Shown: positions 1 to 5,419 of the stretch, in pieces
Layout of the letters: each line of letters starts with the position of its first letter
Numbering within the stretch: the stretch's first letter is position 1
Assembly (NCBI GenBank): GCA_028692515.1
Contig: JAQUXG010000113.1
Span: forward strand, 1-5,934
DNA from: Kiritimatiellales bacterium
Lineage (GTDB): Bacteria; Verrucomicrobiota; Kiritimatiellia; Kiritimatiellales; Tichowtungiaceae
Length of the DNA stretch: 5,934 nt
Direction: 5' to 3'
Made by a program: the position numbers and the translations under genes
The notes under the pieces: generated by a model
Seen by the model: only the letters and a program-made list of their open reading frames with translations
What the model was told of the DNA's origin: nothing
Databases searched by the model: none

Positions 1-341
1 TCCGTTGCCGCTGTTCCGGTAGAAGAACGGTCGACAAAGCGGAACATGCCGGAACGCAGGAGCTGCATGCGCACGGATTCGGTCAGGCTGAGCATATCAA
101 TGTGCTGCATCGTGCGGTTCTGCATCGGCTCGACATCAAGTACCGGACGGCGGTTGCTGACAAACTCCTTAACGCCGGGGGCAACCAGCAGCGATTCGAC
201 CATTTTTTCAACCGTGCGGCGGATGTCCTGCGGTTCGATTTTGGTGGTGGCGGCGGCGCGGTCGAGCGGCACTTCTTTAACGGTCGTTGAGCATCCGCTC
301 AGCAGGGCGGCACAGAGTAATCCAAAAGCAATTTTTTTCAT
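1..341 (-). CDS. lpoB: LpoB-like penicillin-binding protein activator, outer-membrane lipoprotein (C-terminus beyond window)
   Basis: The visible 113 codons start at ATG 341, with an AAAGGAAC ribosome site about 10 bases upstream. The protein opens with a lipoprotein signal (MKKIAFGLL...LLSGC, lipid Cys17, +2 Ser, so outer membrane by the enterobacterial rule). It continues with a helix (about 36-60) and the start of the LpoB globular fold: a strand VLDVEPMQNRT (about 67-77) followed by a helix SLTESVRMQLLRSGMFRFVD. This matches the E. coli LpoB pattern LLVDSVNNRT...ETLRNALANNGKFTLV. In E. coli, LpoB reaches through the periplasm to activate the peptidoglycan synthase PBP1B. The long Pro-rich linker of enterobacterial LpoB is absent here, as in many non-enteric relatives. 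It lies 24 bases after a YcfL gene on the same strand, the usual partner. Family assignment is firm; activation of a particular PBP is inferred. The end of the gene is outside the window. Confidence 0.85.
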   Translation of the reverse strand, partial: MKKIAFGLLCAALLSGCSTTVKEVPLDRAAATTKIEPQDIRRTVEKMVESLLVAPGVKEFVSNRRPVLDVEPMQNRTMQHIDMLSLTESVRMQLLRSGMFRFVDRSSTGTAAT

Positions 342-365
342 GATTCGGGTTCCTTTCGTTGCGGG

Positions 366-788
366 TTATTCAGCTTGAGATGTTTCGCGGACGCGCAGTT
401 TGGAAGAGACCGCTGCCGGAGAATTGGCCACGCCGGTGACCGTCTGTACATCATGTCCTTCCAAAATCAGATGGCGATAGGTTTTGGTCTGCGGATCGAG
501 TTCCATGCCGTTGGCATCGAACCAGCAGATGCGGTAGTCAATGCGTGTCCGTTTGTTACGGTCAGACACCAGCGAAATATGAACCCGCTTGAGACCGTTG
601 ACCTCGTCGTAGGTTGTGTCGGTAACCGTCACACGATGTGCCAGCCGCGCATTTTCCGTGATGATCATGGACGAGCCGGTCAGATGGTCGGTGTTGACGA
701 TCGTTCCGGAGGTGTTCTTGCAGCCGGTCAGGCTGATCAGTGCAATTGCCGTAACGGCAATGCCTGTGAGTTTTGCTGAGATTTTCAT
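366..788 (-). CDS. ycfL: YcfL family (DUF1425) lipoprotein
   Basis: A 140-residue protein with a lipoprotein signal ending in LISLTGC (lipid Cys23, +2 Lys). The core matches DUF1425/YcfL: a strand-rich domain with HISLVSDRNKRTRIDYRICW (about 70-89) followed by FDANGMELDP. This corresponds to the YRFYWYDARGLEMHP signature of E. coli YcfL, which is encoded directly upstream of lpoB. The domain ends with a tail (SSKLRVRET) where YcfL has its last strand. The ATG overlaps the TGA of the upstream COG3014 gene in an ATGA arrangement, and its GGAG ribosome site (8-base spacer) sits inside that gene, so translation is probably coupled. The biochemical role of YcfL is not established; its constant neighbourhood points to PBP1B/LpoB regulation or envelope assembly. 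The family call is strong. Confidence 0.88.
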   Translation of the reverse strand: MKISAKLTGIAVTAIALISLTGCKNTSGTIVNTDHLTGSSMIITENARLAHRVTVTDTTYDEVNGLKRVHISLVSDRNKRTRIDYRICWFDANGMELDPQTKTYRHLILEGHDVQTVTGVANSPAAVSSKLRVRETSQAE

Positions 789-1894
789 AATACGATCTCC
801 TTACTTCCTGTTCCCGTTTCTAAACCAATCGTTGCCGGACTGCGCACAGACCCCGTTACTGGATTGTTCCAGAACGGATTATTAAACTGCTGACAGGTTG
901 GTGGCAATCCTTTCCCTGACAGCGTTGCGGTTGCCGCCACGGCAATGCCTCCGGTATCTGCGATCCACACAAGGCGGGTTTCGCCCTCTTCCACCGTCAC
1001 CGGAATCGTCAGCAGAGTTCCGTTAATCGGGCTGCGGCATTCCAGCGTATGCGTTCCGGGTGAAATCGATCCTCTATAGAGCTGAGTGTCCATCGGAAGG
1101 GAATACCAGGCGCGGGTGTCGGCGGTTGCTGCGATCGAAGAAATGGCATTGAAGGCCATCATGCCCAGCTGAGTATACCCATTTCCCTGATTCGCCACCT
1201 GTTGAGAGGCAATCTTGGCGACGGCGCGGGTCACATTACGAATCACGATGTCCGGCATTTTCTCTTTAAGGTCACGATAGGCCAGCGACTGGAGATAGAC
1301 CGCCGGCTCTGACTTGCCGAGTGCGGTGCCGTTTTCTGTGAGAACCAGAGGAGACGGCGAACAGGCCGGATCGCTGTAAAACGGGAAATCAATTGAGATC
1401 ATTGTGATGGTTCCCTGAAAATCGGGGATCGGAATCTGAATTTTTTCGGCACGGCGGCGCGAAATCAGGGACTCTTCATAAAGCACAATGATTTCGGTTG
1501 AGCTGCGTGTGAGACTCTTTTTATCCACATTGTTCTGCCGGATAAGATTCTCAAAAGCCTGCTGATCCTGTGTCTGCAGAAGGCGGAGAAAGTCCTTCAC
1601 AATATCGGGGTTCTGCGGAGAGAGTTCCCATGCCTTGCGGTAGCAGATCGTTGCATTGGAGAGATCCCCCTGCTTTTCAAAGATCAGCCCGCAGAAATAC
1701 CAGGCCAGTCCGTTTTCATGCGAACTGCGGGTTCGTTCCAGCGCAGGCCCCATGATCTCCATTTTTGCGTTAACCGCCGCCATGGCCTTGGCTTCGGTGT
1801 CCGCCTGTTGTTTATCGGCTTTCTCCTGAGCCGCCGCGATTTCACCGGAATATTTTTCGGCAATCGCATCCTGTGCAAACACCGTCCGGCGCAT
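785..1894 (-). CDS. C-terminal fragment of COG3014 family lipoprotein
   Basis: This is the larger part of the split gene. The first ATG in the frame is at 1894, but the frame is open back to 2083, and homologous-looking sequence (TVTDDTLRNYELAPYE) lies upstream of that ATG, so 1894 is not a natural start. Visible segments, numbered from 1894: a coiled-coil-like Ala/Lys/Glu stretch at about 8-45; a TPR at about 62-95 (NGLAWYFCGLIFEKQGDLSN then YRKAWELSPQNPD); EIIVLYEESLISRRRAEKI (about 134-152); a YRDLKEKMPDIVIRNVTRAV helix (about 206-225) near an ADTRAWYSLPMDTQLYRG motif (about 258-275). The last three are hallmark COG3014 segments. The C-terminal 60 residues form a Gly/Thr-rich tail. Translation of this half alone would yield a protein without an export signal. 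Confidence 0.75.
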   Translation of the reverse strand: MRRTVFAQDAIAEKYSGEIAAAQEKADKQQADTEAKAMAAVNAKMEIMGPALERTRSSHENGLAWYFCGLIFEKQGDLSNATICYRKAWELSPQNPDIVKDFLRLLQTQDQQAFENLIRQNNVDKKSLTRSSTEIIVLYEESLISRRRAEKIQIPIPDFQGTITMISIDFPFYSDPACSPSPLVLTENGTALGKSEPAVYLQSLAYRDLKEKMPDIVIRNVTRAVAKIASQQVANQGNGYTQLGMMAFNAISSIAATADTRAWYSLPMDTQLYRGSISPGTHTLECRSPINGTLLTIPVTVEEGETRLVWIADTGGIAVAATATLSGKGLPPTCQQFNNPFWNNPVTGSVRSPATIGLETGTGSKEIVL

Positions 1895-1962
1895 TTCAAC
1901 AGCGGCACCCGGCTGGTTGCCGCAGAACAGATAGTTCAGCGTTTGATAGTGAAGCAGCTGGA

Positions 1963-2379
1963 TCAGCTCATACGGAGCGAGCTCATAATTGCGGAGCGTA
2001 TCGTCTGTAACCGTCGATGAACCAGTGTTGTGCCGATCGATCCGACACGGATCGCGGGCCCGTTCTCTGTTTCTTCGAGGATTTTATCAATGGCCGTCGC
2101 AAAATCAGCGCGGCTGCCCGCGAAATCTCCAGCCAGCATTTTAATGCGTCCACTTTCAATCTGGCCCAGGTTTTTGCTAAGGGCGCTCATCTTCAGCCTT
2201 TCCGCCCATTGCAATGCGGTGGCCGTGTCTCCGGCCTTCAGGCTGGAAAGTGCCGCGCCGACACCTGCACTATGCGTAGCGCATCCGGTCGGCAACACCG
2301 TCAGTACGGCGAGCAGAATAAACCCCGCGAAATAGTTGATTTTAAACTCGGGCATACAACGAAACTTTCGAGCCGGCAT
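1963..2379 (-). CDS. N-terminal fragment of COG3014 family lipoprotein
   Basis: As read, this frame makes 138 residues. Roughly the first 117 are authentic, and the tail after GTT (VHRRLQTIRS...) is an out-of-frame product. Two starts are possible: 2379 puts the lipid Cys at residue 33, while 2355 (MPEFKINYF) puts it at 25. The second gives a more normal lipoprotein signal, but neither has a clear ribosome site. After the lipobox (LPTGCATHS, +2 Ala) come short helical repeats rich in Ala, Leu and Lys (AALSSLKAGDTATALQWAERLK; GRIKMLAGDFAGSRADFATAIDKI) that look TPR-like, as in the start of COG3014 proteins. It lies 32 bases after the PEGA-domain gene. Confidence 0.7.
   Translation of the reverse strand: MPARKFRCMPEFKINYFAGFILLAVLTVLPTGCATHSAGVGAALSSLKAGDTATALQWAERLKMSALSKNLGQIESGRIKMLAGDFAGSRADFATAIDKILEETENGPAIRVGSIGTTLVHRRLQTIRSAIMSSLRMS
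2018..2032 (-). other. Probable frameshift site in the COG3014 gene
   Basis: Upstream of this spot family-like sequence is read in one frame (IRVGSIGTT); downstream it continues in the frame offset by one base (SSTVTDDTLRNYELAPYE). Restoring one base after the second ACA codon gives a smooth GTTxGSSTVTDD junction. The two frames overlap between 2083 and 1963, so the exact base cannot be fixed from this sequence alone. Confidence 0.65.
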
Positions 2380-2411
2380 GGATCCGCGGGTATATGTATC
2401 GGATTGAAAAA

Positions 2412-3470
2412 TTAATTTGTCTTCAGGTTAATTTCGCGGTCGCTGCTGTTGCCCACGGAAACATCGCGCCACGCGGAAGTGTCAAAATTAACTTTTATCC
2501 CCTTCGCAGCCAGCGCCTCGGCATAATCGCTGGCAATCTGTGCCCGCAGTTTTTCCAAGGATTGGAACTTTTTCATCCCGGCATCGGAAAGCTCGAGTCC
2601 GATCTTGAAGCTGCTTCCGTTCTGGATATTCACGGTCTGCTGCCAGTCGTTCATCCACTGACGCGAAACCCGCATCTGATGCAGTCCCGGCGCAACCTGA
2701 AACGTTCCCGGCGACGACCCGACGGCCGCTCCGTCGATTTCCACCGTCGCTCCGCCAACCACATGACGCATTTCATCCAGCAGATCATTTGGAGCGCGCA
2801 CGCCGGATTCGAGACCTTTGATCAGCTCATCAATGGTTGTGCTGACCGAAAAGCTGACCATTTCGGCGGGTACCGTCGAGGCTTTTCGCCAGGTCTTAGA
2901 GCTTTCCGCCAGCTTCGGGCCGGTTTCGTTTACCCACGCATCCAGTAATTCGTTGTAGAAAAACGAGGTTTCGGTTCCGGCGGCGTTATCCGCCGTCACC
3001 GGATATTTCCGGCTCCAATTGTCGCCATACACGGCTGACCCATTTGCCGCTTCGCAGACTTTTACCGTCATGCGGAGCGCATAGCTGATCATCTGTTTGC
3101 CGCTCACCGCCAGTGAGGCGTGATCGGCTGAAATGATGGAGGCAGTCAGGATATAGTCCGCGCCCAGCATCTGCGCCACACGCATCGTTGAGCCGCCGGT
3201 GAACACTCCATCGATTAATCCGGCGCGTTCTTCAGCTGTTGTCACTTTGTACCGGTTGAAGCCGGCAACAATTTCGGTTTGATCCAGCACACCCATCCCT
3301 GCCCCGGCCAGCTCCGCCGCAATGCGGTCGCGCACGCCGTCCACCAGATCATCCATACCGACAACTTTGGTCTGGTTTTTCACAAAAATCGCAATTTTCG
3401 AATCGGTTGTCTGAGCACTTAATGAAACGGCCAGAGAGAATACAGCCAGCAACATGAATAGTTTTTTCAT
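2412..3470 (-). CDS. Secreted PEGA-domain protein with CsgG/LpoB-like N-terminal region
   Basis: A 352-residue exported protein. The signal peptide spans residues 1-20 (cleavage near SLSA-Q, no lipobox). Residues 25-112 run KIAIFVKNQTK, then RDRIAAELAGAGMGVLDQTE, then VAQMLGADYILTASI. This is the strand / long helix / strand followed by 'GADYIL' pattern seen in CsgG, LpoB and related periplasmic proteins. Residues 130-190 continue this domain (ALRMTVKVCEAANGSAVYGD). Residues 239-290 look like a PEGA domain (ATVEIDGAAVGSSPGTFQVA, then PGLHQMRVSR), a small surface beta-domain. A helical C-terminal segment follows. The start is set by an AAGGAG site 8 bases before ATG 3470. It lies 15 bases after the repeat-protein gene and 32 bases before the COG3014 gene, so it is probably co-transcribed with both. 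Its function is unknown; an envelope or LpoB-related role is inferred from fold and neighbours. Confidence 0.78.
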   Translation of the reverse strand: MKKLFMLLAVFSLAVSLSAQTTDSKIAIFVKNQTKVVGMDDLVDGVRDRIAAELAGAGMGVLDQTEIVAGFNRYKVTTAEERAGLIDGVFTGGSTMRVAQMLGADYILTASIISADHASLAVSGKQMISYALRMTVKVCEAANGSAVYGDNWSRKYPVTADNAAGTETSFFYNELLDAWVNETGPKLAESSKTWRKASTVPAEMVSFSVSTTIDELIKGLESGVRAPNDLLDEMRHVVGGATVEIDGAAVGSSPGTFQVAPGLHQMRVSRQWMNDWQQTVNIQNGSSFKIGLELSDAGMKKFQSLEKLRAQIASDYAEALAAKGIKVNFDTSAWRDVSVGNSSDREINLKTN

Positions 3471-3485
3471 AGAGAACTCCTTCGG

Positions 3486-3971
3486 TTAGAAAAAGAAATT
3501 TACGATCGGCAGAAACGCCAGATCGCTGTTTTCGATCACATTAATCAGCCCGACCTGAACACCGCGCATCAGCCGCGTATGGTTGATCAGCCCGACCTGC
3601 AACCCGGACATATCGTCGGCTTCATTATAAAGACCCACCTGCAGCGCTTTTACCCGCTCACCGATATTCACGCCGCCAATTTGAGCGCCGACCACTTTAC
3701 TTTCAGTATAATTCACCACGCCGACAGCCAGTCCGACTTCCTGCTTAACGGTATGGTTCACCAGACCGAGATCCACCCCGTACATATTCTGACAGCGCCC
3801 ATAGAGCAGATCGATGCGCAGCCCTTTCACATCCCACTCCGACGTCGGAGCCTGCGCCGGAGTTAGCAAACTGATCATGACTGGAGTCGTTGGGAACTCT
3901 TCCGCAGAAACGGCTTGAATGCCGGCCACCAGAGCCAGCGTGATTGCGAAAACCTGCAACAGACTTTTCAT
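3486..3971 (-). CDS. Small exported surface-repeat protein, LA_2272-type GLQVGLIN repeats
   Basis: A 161-residue protein with a Sec signal peptide (1-23, cleavage near AVSA-EE). From about residue 48 to 150 it is built from roughly seven tandem units of 14-15 residues, with the pattern xxG-(Leu/Val)-Q-Val-Gly-Leu-(Ile/Val)-Asn. Examples are YGVDLGLVNHT, VGAQIGGVNIGE, KALQVGLYNEADD, SGLQVGLINHTRL and RGVQVGLINVIEN. Such units match the Leptospira LA_2272-type 'surface repeat' family and suggest a beta-solenoid or beta-sheet stack. It ends in PIVNFFF, an aromatic C-terminus common in outer-membrane-associated proteins. The start at 3971 has a GGGAG site 8 bases upstream. It is the first gene of the minus-strand operon. 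The function of the family is unknown; placement at the cell surface is inferred from the signal peptide and family name. Confidence 0.75.
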   Translation of the reverse strand: MKSLLQVFAITLALVAGIQAVSAEEFPTTPVMISLLTPAQAPTSEWDVKGLRIDLLYGRCQNMYGVDLGLVNHTVKQEVGLAVGVVNYTESKVVGAQIGGVNIGERVKALQVGLYNEADDMSGLQVGLINHTRLMRGVQVGLINVIENSDLAFLPIVNFFF

Positions 3972-4145
3972 AATGCTCTCCCGGAGTTATTACGGGCTCT
4001 CACCGCCCGAATTTCGGAAACATTCTGTGAAGCCCCCCTTTTAAACACAAGCAGAAAACTTATTTCTATTTTGTTAAGAAACACCTAGAAAACTCCCGTA
4101 AATCAGCAGTTCTTTGATTGGAAACTTAAAATGTCGGATTTCAGG
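3972..4145. other. Divergent intergenic region, leader of the minus-strand operon
   Basis: No gene is supported here. The stretch 4041-4080 is AT-rich and should hold the promoter of the minus-strand operon, but no convincing -35/-10 pair could be picked. A short CGGGC...GCCCG inverted repeat (3993-3997 with 4005-4009) lies in the would-be leader and is too weak to call a terminator. Confidence 0.4.
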
Positions 4146-4167
4146 TTGCCAAGATCTTCATTGGCAA
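4146..4167. repeat. Inverted repeat TTGCCAA-N8-TTGGCAA, possible operator
   Basis: Perfect 7-bp arms at 4146-4152 and 4161-4167 are separated by 8 bases. The repeat covers the -35 box and most of the spacer of the candidate promoter, a typical site for a dimeric repressor. It is not followed by a T-run, so it is not a terminator. The binding protein, if any, is not in the window. Confidence 0.4.
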
Positions 4168-4174
4168 TTAAATT
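4146..4174 (+). promoter_or_regulatory. Candidate sigma70-type promoter of the DUF3332 gene
   Basis: TTGCCA (4146-4151), a 17-base spacer and TAAATT (4169-4174) give acceptable -35 and -10 boxes about 48 bases before the start codon at 4222. The match is 4-5 of 6 for the first box and 4 of 6 for the second, and the sigma specificity of the host is unknown. Confidence 0.4.
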
Positions 4175-4210
4175 ACCTCGCAAGAAGGGAGAAATTAACC
4201 CACTCCCTAG

Positions 4211-4217
4211 AAGGAGG
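4211..4217 (+). promoter_or_regulatory. Ribosome binding site deciding the DUF3332 start
   Basis: AAGGAGG lies 4 bases before ATG 4222. This, together with the lipoprotein signal that begins there, favours 4222 over the in-frame ATG at 4114. Confidence 0.8.
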
Positions 4218-4221
4218 CCCC

Positions 4222-4515
4222 ATGAAAAAGTTCATTCCTGTATTCGTTTGCCTTAGCATTCTGCTGACCGGTTGCACCGGTCCGTTCCAGCTCACCAAGA
4301 ACCTGCATAAATGGCAGACCAGTCCTTCAGAAAAATGGACAGACGAGGTGTTGTTCCTCGGGTGTGTGATTCTTCCGGTTTATGGTCTCTGCTGTTTAGG
4401 TGATGCCCTCATCTTCAATAGCATTGAATTCTGGGGTGGTGAAAACCCGATCAAAGCCGCCGCGGCTCCGACCGGAAACGAAATGTGTCTGCGCACTGTA
4501 GCCGAACAGATGTAA
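4222..4515 (+). CDS. DUF3332 family small lipoprotein
   Basis: A 97-residue protein starting at ATG 4222. The signal ends in lipobox LLTGC (lipid Cys18, +2 Thr). The mature part matches the DUF3332 pattern: GPFQLTKNLHKWQTS (about 20-34), a Trp-rich turn (SEKWTDEVLF), one hydrophobic segment ILPVYGLCCLGDALIF (about 50-65) and the closing NSIEFWGGENP (66-76). The SIEFW-(T/G)-G-x-NP end is the most telling part. As I recall, members in other phyla often carry a longer C-terminal domain; here only about 20 residues follow, so this looks like a minimal version. The function of DUF3332 is unknown. It is a single-gene unit bounded by its own candidate promoter and a strong terminator. A longer in-frame extension to 4114 is rejected because it lacks a ribosome site and would bury the signal peptide. 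Confidence 0.82.
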   Translation: MKKFIPVFVCLSILLTGCTGPFQLTKNLHKWQTSPSEKWTDEVLFLGCVILPVYGLCCLGDALIFNSIEFWGGENPIKAAAAPTGNEMCLRTVAEQM

Positions 4516-4536
4516 CTCTCTCAAACCCCTAAGTCG

Positions 4537-4570
4537 AAAGCCGCTCCGGAATCCGGGGCGGCTTTTATAT
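4537..4570 (+). terminator. Rho-independent terminator after the DUF3332 gene
   Basis: A 13-bp stem (AAAGCCGCTCCGG at 4537-4549 with CCGGGGCGGCTTT at 4553-4565, one G-T pair) and a 3-base loop AAT are followed by TATAT. The hairpin is strong, though its T-run is short. It begins 22 bases after the stop codon. Confidence 0.85.
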
Positions 4571-4597
4571 TTCAAACAAGAACGATTGATTTTTGGG

Positions 4598-4626
4598 TTT
4601 ACACGCCGTTCGGTCAGGATTAAGAA
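4598..4626 (+). promoter_or_regulatory. Candidate promoter of the TRL-like gene pair
   Basis: TTTACA (4598-4603, 5 of 6 match to TTGACA), a 17-base spacer and TAAGAA (4621-4626, weak -10). It sits between the upstream terminator and the first TRL gene, where a promoter is required. The weak -10 box keeps this tentative. Confidence 0.35.
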
Positions 4627-4633
4627 TTCCCGC

Positions 4634-4654
4634 GCATGCACGGGGTGTGCGTGC
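4634..4654 (+). other. Hairpin in the leader of the TRL-like genes
   Basis: GCATGCAC (4634-4641) pairs with GTGCGTGC (4647-4654) over 8 bp with one G-U pair and a GGGGT loop. If the candidate promoter is right, transcription starts around 4633 and the hairpin would sit at the very 5' end of the mRNA, a position known to protect transcripts from decay. It is not followed by T residues and lies 26 bases before the ribosome site, so it does not block that site. Confidence 0.35.
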
Positions 4655-4680
4655 CATTAGCGTTTGGATTCATTAACTGG

Positions 4681-4686
4681 AAGGAG
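4681..4686 (+). promoter_or_regulatory. Ribosome binding site deciding the first TRL start
   Basis: AAGGAG lies 6 bases before ATG 4693. The in-frame ATG at 4636 has no such site and would place 19 unlikely residues in front of the signal peptide. Confidence 0.8.
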
Positions 4687-4692
4687 TGTGCG

Positions 4693-5034
4693 ATGAGTAA
4701 AAGTTCCGTTTCTATACTGTCTGTGTCCATTCTGGCCACGTTGGTTCTTTCGTTGACGGGGTGTCTTGTTGCTCCGTTTGTTCCGCCATCCGGCATGGCC
4801 TACTCACAGTTTGACGCCCCGCTGGATGTGGACTTCCAAAATACGGACATGAGCGGACTGAAAAAAGGAACCGCCGAAACCATGAGCATTCTGGGTCTGG
4901 TTGCCACCGGTGATGCCAGTGCACAAGCGGCGGCTCAAAACGGCGGCATCACAAAGATTGTTCATGCGGACTATGAATACTTCAACGTACTGGGCGTCGT
5001 TCAGAAAACTACCGTCATTGTTTACGGAAAATAA
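4693..5034 (+). CDS. TRL-like family lipoprotein (first of tandem pair)
   Basis: A 113-residue protein. The lipoprotein signal ends in LSLTGC (lipid Cys24, +2 Leu). The mature domain follows the TRL-like pattern: VPPSGMAYSQFDAPLDV (about 29-45), a Gly/Lys turn (GLKKGTAE), LGLVATGDASAQAAAQNGGI (about 67-86), TKIVHADYEYFNVLGV and TTVIVYGK at the C-terminus. The GDAS...AA...GGI-TKI run and the final TVIVYG are the defining signature of the family, first named for a tRNA-associated locus in Leptospira. The function is unknown. The second TRL-like gene follows after 11 bases and both share one downstream terminator, so they form a two-gene unit. Confidence 0.85.
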   Translation: MSKSSVSILSVSILATLVLSLTGCLVAPFVPPSGMAYSQFDAPLDVDFQNTDMSGLKKGTAETMSILGLVATGDASAQAAAQNGGITKIVHADYEYFNVLGVVQKTTVIVYGK

Positions 5035-5045
5035 GGAAACCCGTT

Positions 5046-5408
5046 ATGAAAACTATCACACTGGCCATGCTGGGCATAGGCCTTCTGGTGTTTTCCGGAT
5101 GTGCATCCCCGAAGTCCGCATTTGTGCCCCCGGGTGGCGTCTTGTTCACCAACTACAAAGCCCCCCTACTGGTTACTTACGATGATGCAGCGGTCGGCCC
5201 CAACAGCGGCGAGGCCTCTACGGACTATGTGTATGTTCCCGTGAATGCACCAATTGAATTCGCATGGGGCGACTGCTCGTTGGATGCTGCGATCAGCGAT
5301 GGGCAGTTCATAAAGGTCGGATCAGCAGACTATTCGTTCTTCAGTGTTCTAGGCGTCTATGCCAAGACCACGGTACACGTTTACGAAGCACCAGCTGTTG
5401 CGCAATAA
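5046..5408 (+). CDS. TRL-like family lipoprotein (second, diverged copy)
   Basis: A 120-residue protein with lipobox VFSGC (lipid Cys19, +2 Ala) and an AAGGAAA ribosome site just before ATG 5046. It aligns along its length with the preceding gene: FVPPGGVLFTNYKAPLLV, then FAWGDCSLDAAISDGQFIKV, then SADYSFFSVLGVYAKTTVHVYE. Differences are informative. The usual GDAS is GDCS, the GGITKI run is replaced by GQFIKV, about seven extra residues sit in the middle region (STDYVYVPVNAP), and a short APAVAQ tail is added. It is probably an old tandem duplicate that has diverged in its core. Expressed with its neighbour. Function unknown. Confidence 0.8.
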   Translation: MKTITLAMLGIGLLVFSGCASPKSAFVPPGGVLFTNYKAPLLVTYDDAAVGPNSGEASTDYVYVPVNAPIEFAWGDCSLDAAISDGQFIKVGSADYSFFSVLGVYAKTTVHVYEAPAVAQ

Positions 5409-5419
5409 ACAACAAACAC

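Larger units (their letters stand above)
785..2379 (-). pseudogene. COG3014 family lipoprotein gene, interrupted by a frameshift
   Basis: Two adjacent reading frames together make one COG3014-type lipoprotein of roughly 520-530 residues. The first frame (from 2379) gives a signal peptide with lipobox VLPTGC and the N-terminal helical region up to IRVGSIGTT. The second frame, open from 2083, then supplies SSTVTDDTLRNYELAPYE and QLLHYQTLNYLFCGNQPGA, the continuation typical of this family, and runs to the TGA at 785. The switch falls at about 2018-2032 and equals loss of one base (or gain of two). The region around it reads ACAACACTGG on the coding strand, with no slippery heptamer. The protein is probably outer-membrane anchored, of unknown biochemical role, and encoded next to YcfL and LpoB in many bacteria. 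Either the gene is broken here or the base is a sequencing error; the second half shows no other damage. An obvious Shine-Dalgarno is missing before both possible starts (2379 and 2355). Confidence 0.75.

Noticed and set aside
2018..2032. Programmed -1 frameshifting as the way the COG3014 protein is made
   Set aside because: The coding strand has ACAACACTGG here, with no X-XXY-YYZ slippery heptamer and no evident downstream stem or internal Shine-Dalgarno. A mutation or sequencing error is simpler.
2017..2948. Plus-strand open frames opposite the COG3014 and PEGA genes
   Set aside because: They have unusual composition, no ribosome site and no recognisable domain, and lie entirely antisense to well-supported genes.
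4114..4221. Longer N-terminus for the DUF3332 protein from the ATG at 4114
   Set aside because: No ribosome site at 4114, the added 36 residues would bury the lipoprotein signal, and AAGGAGG stands just before 4222.
4636..4692. Longer N-terminus for the first TRL-like protein from the ATG at 4636
   Set aside because: It overlaps the leader hairpin, has no ribosome site, and would precede an otherwise normal signal peptide.
4516..4692. A tRNA gene next to the TRL-like genes, since the family name refers to a tRNA-associated locus
   Set aside because: No cloverleaf, TTCGA-type T-loop or acceptor pairing could be found; the hairpins present are a terminator and a short leader stem.
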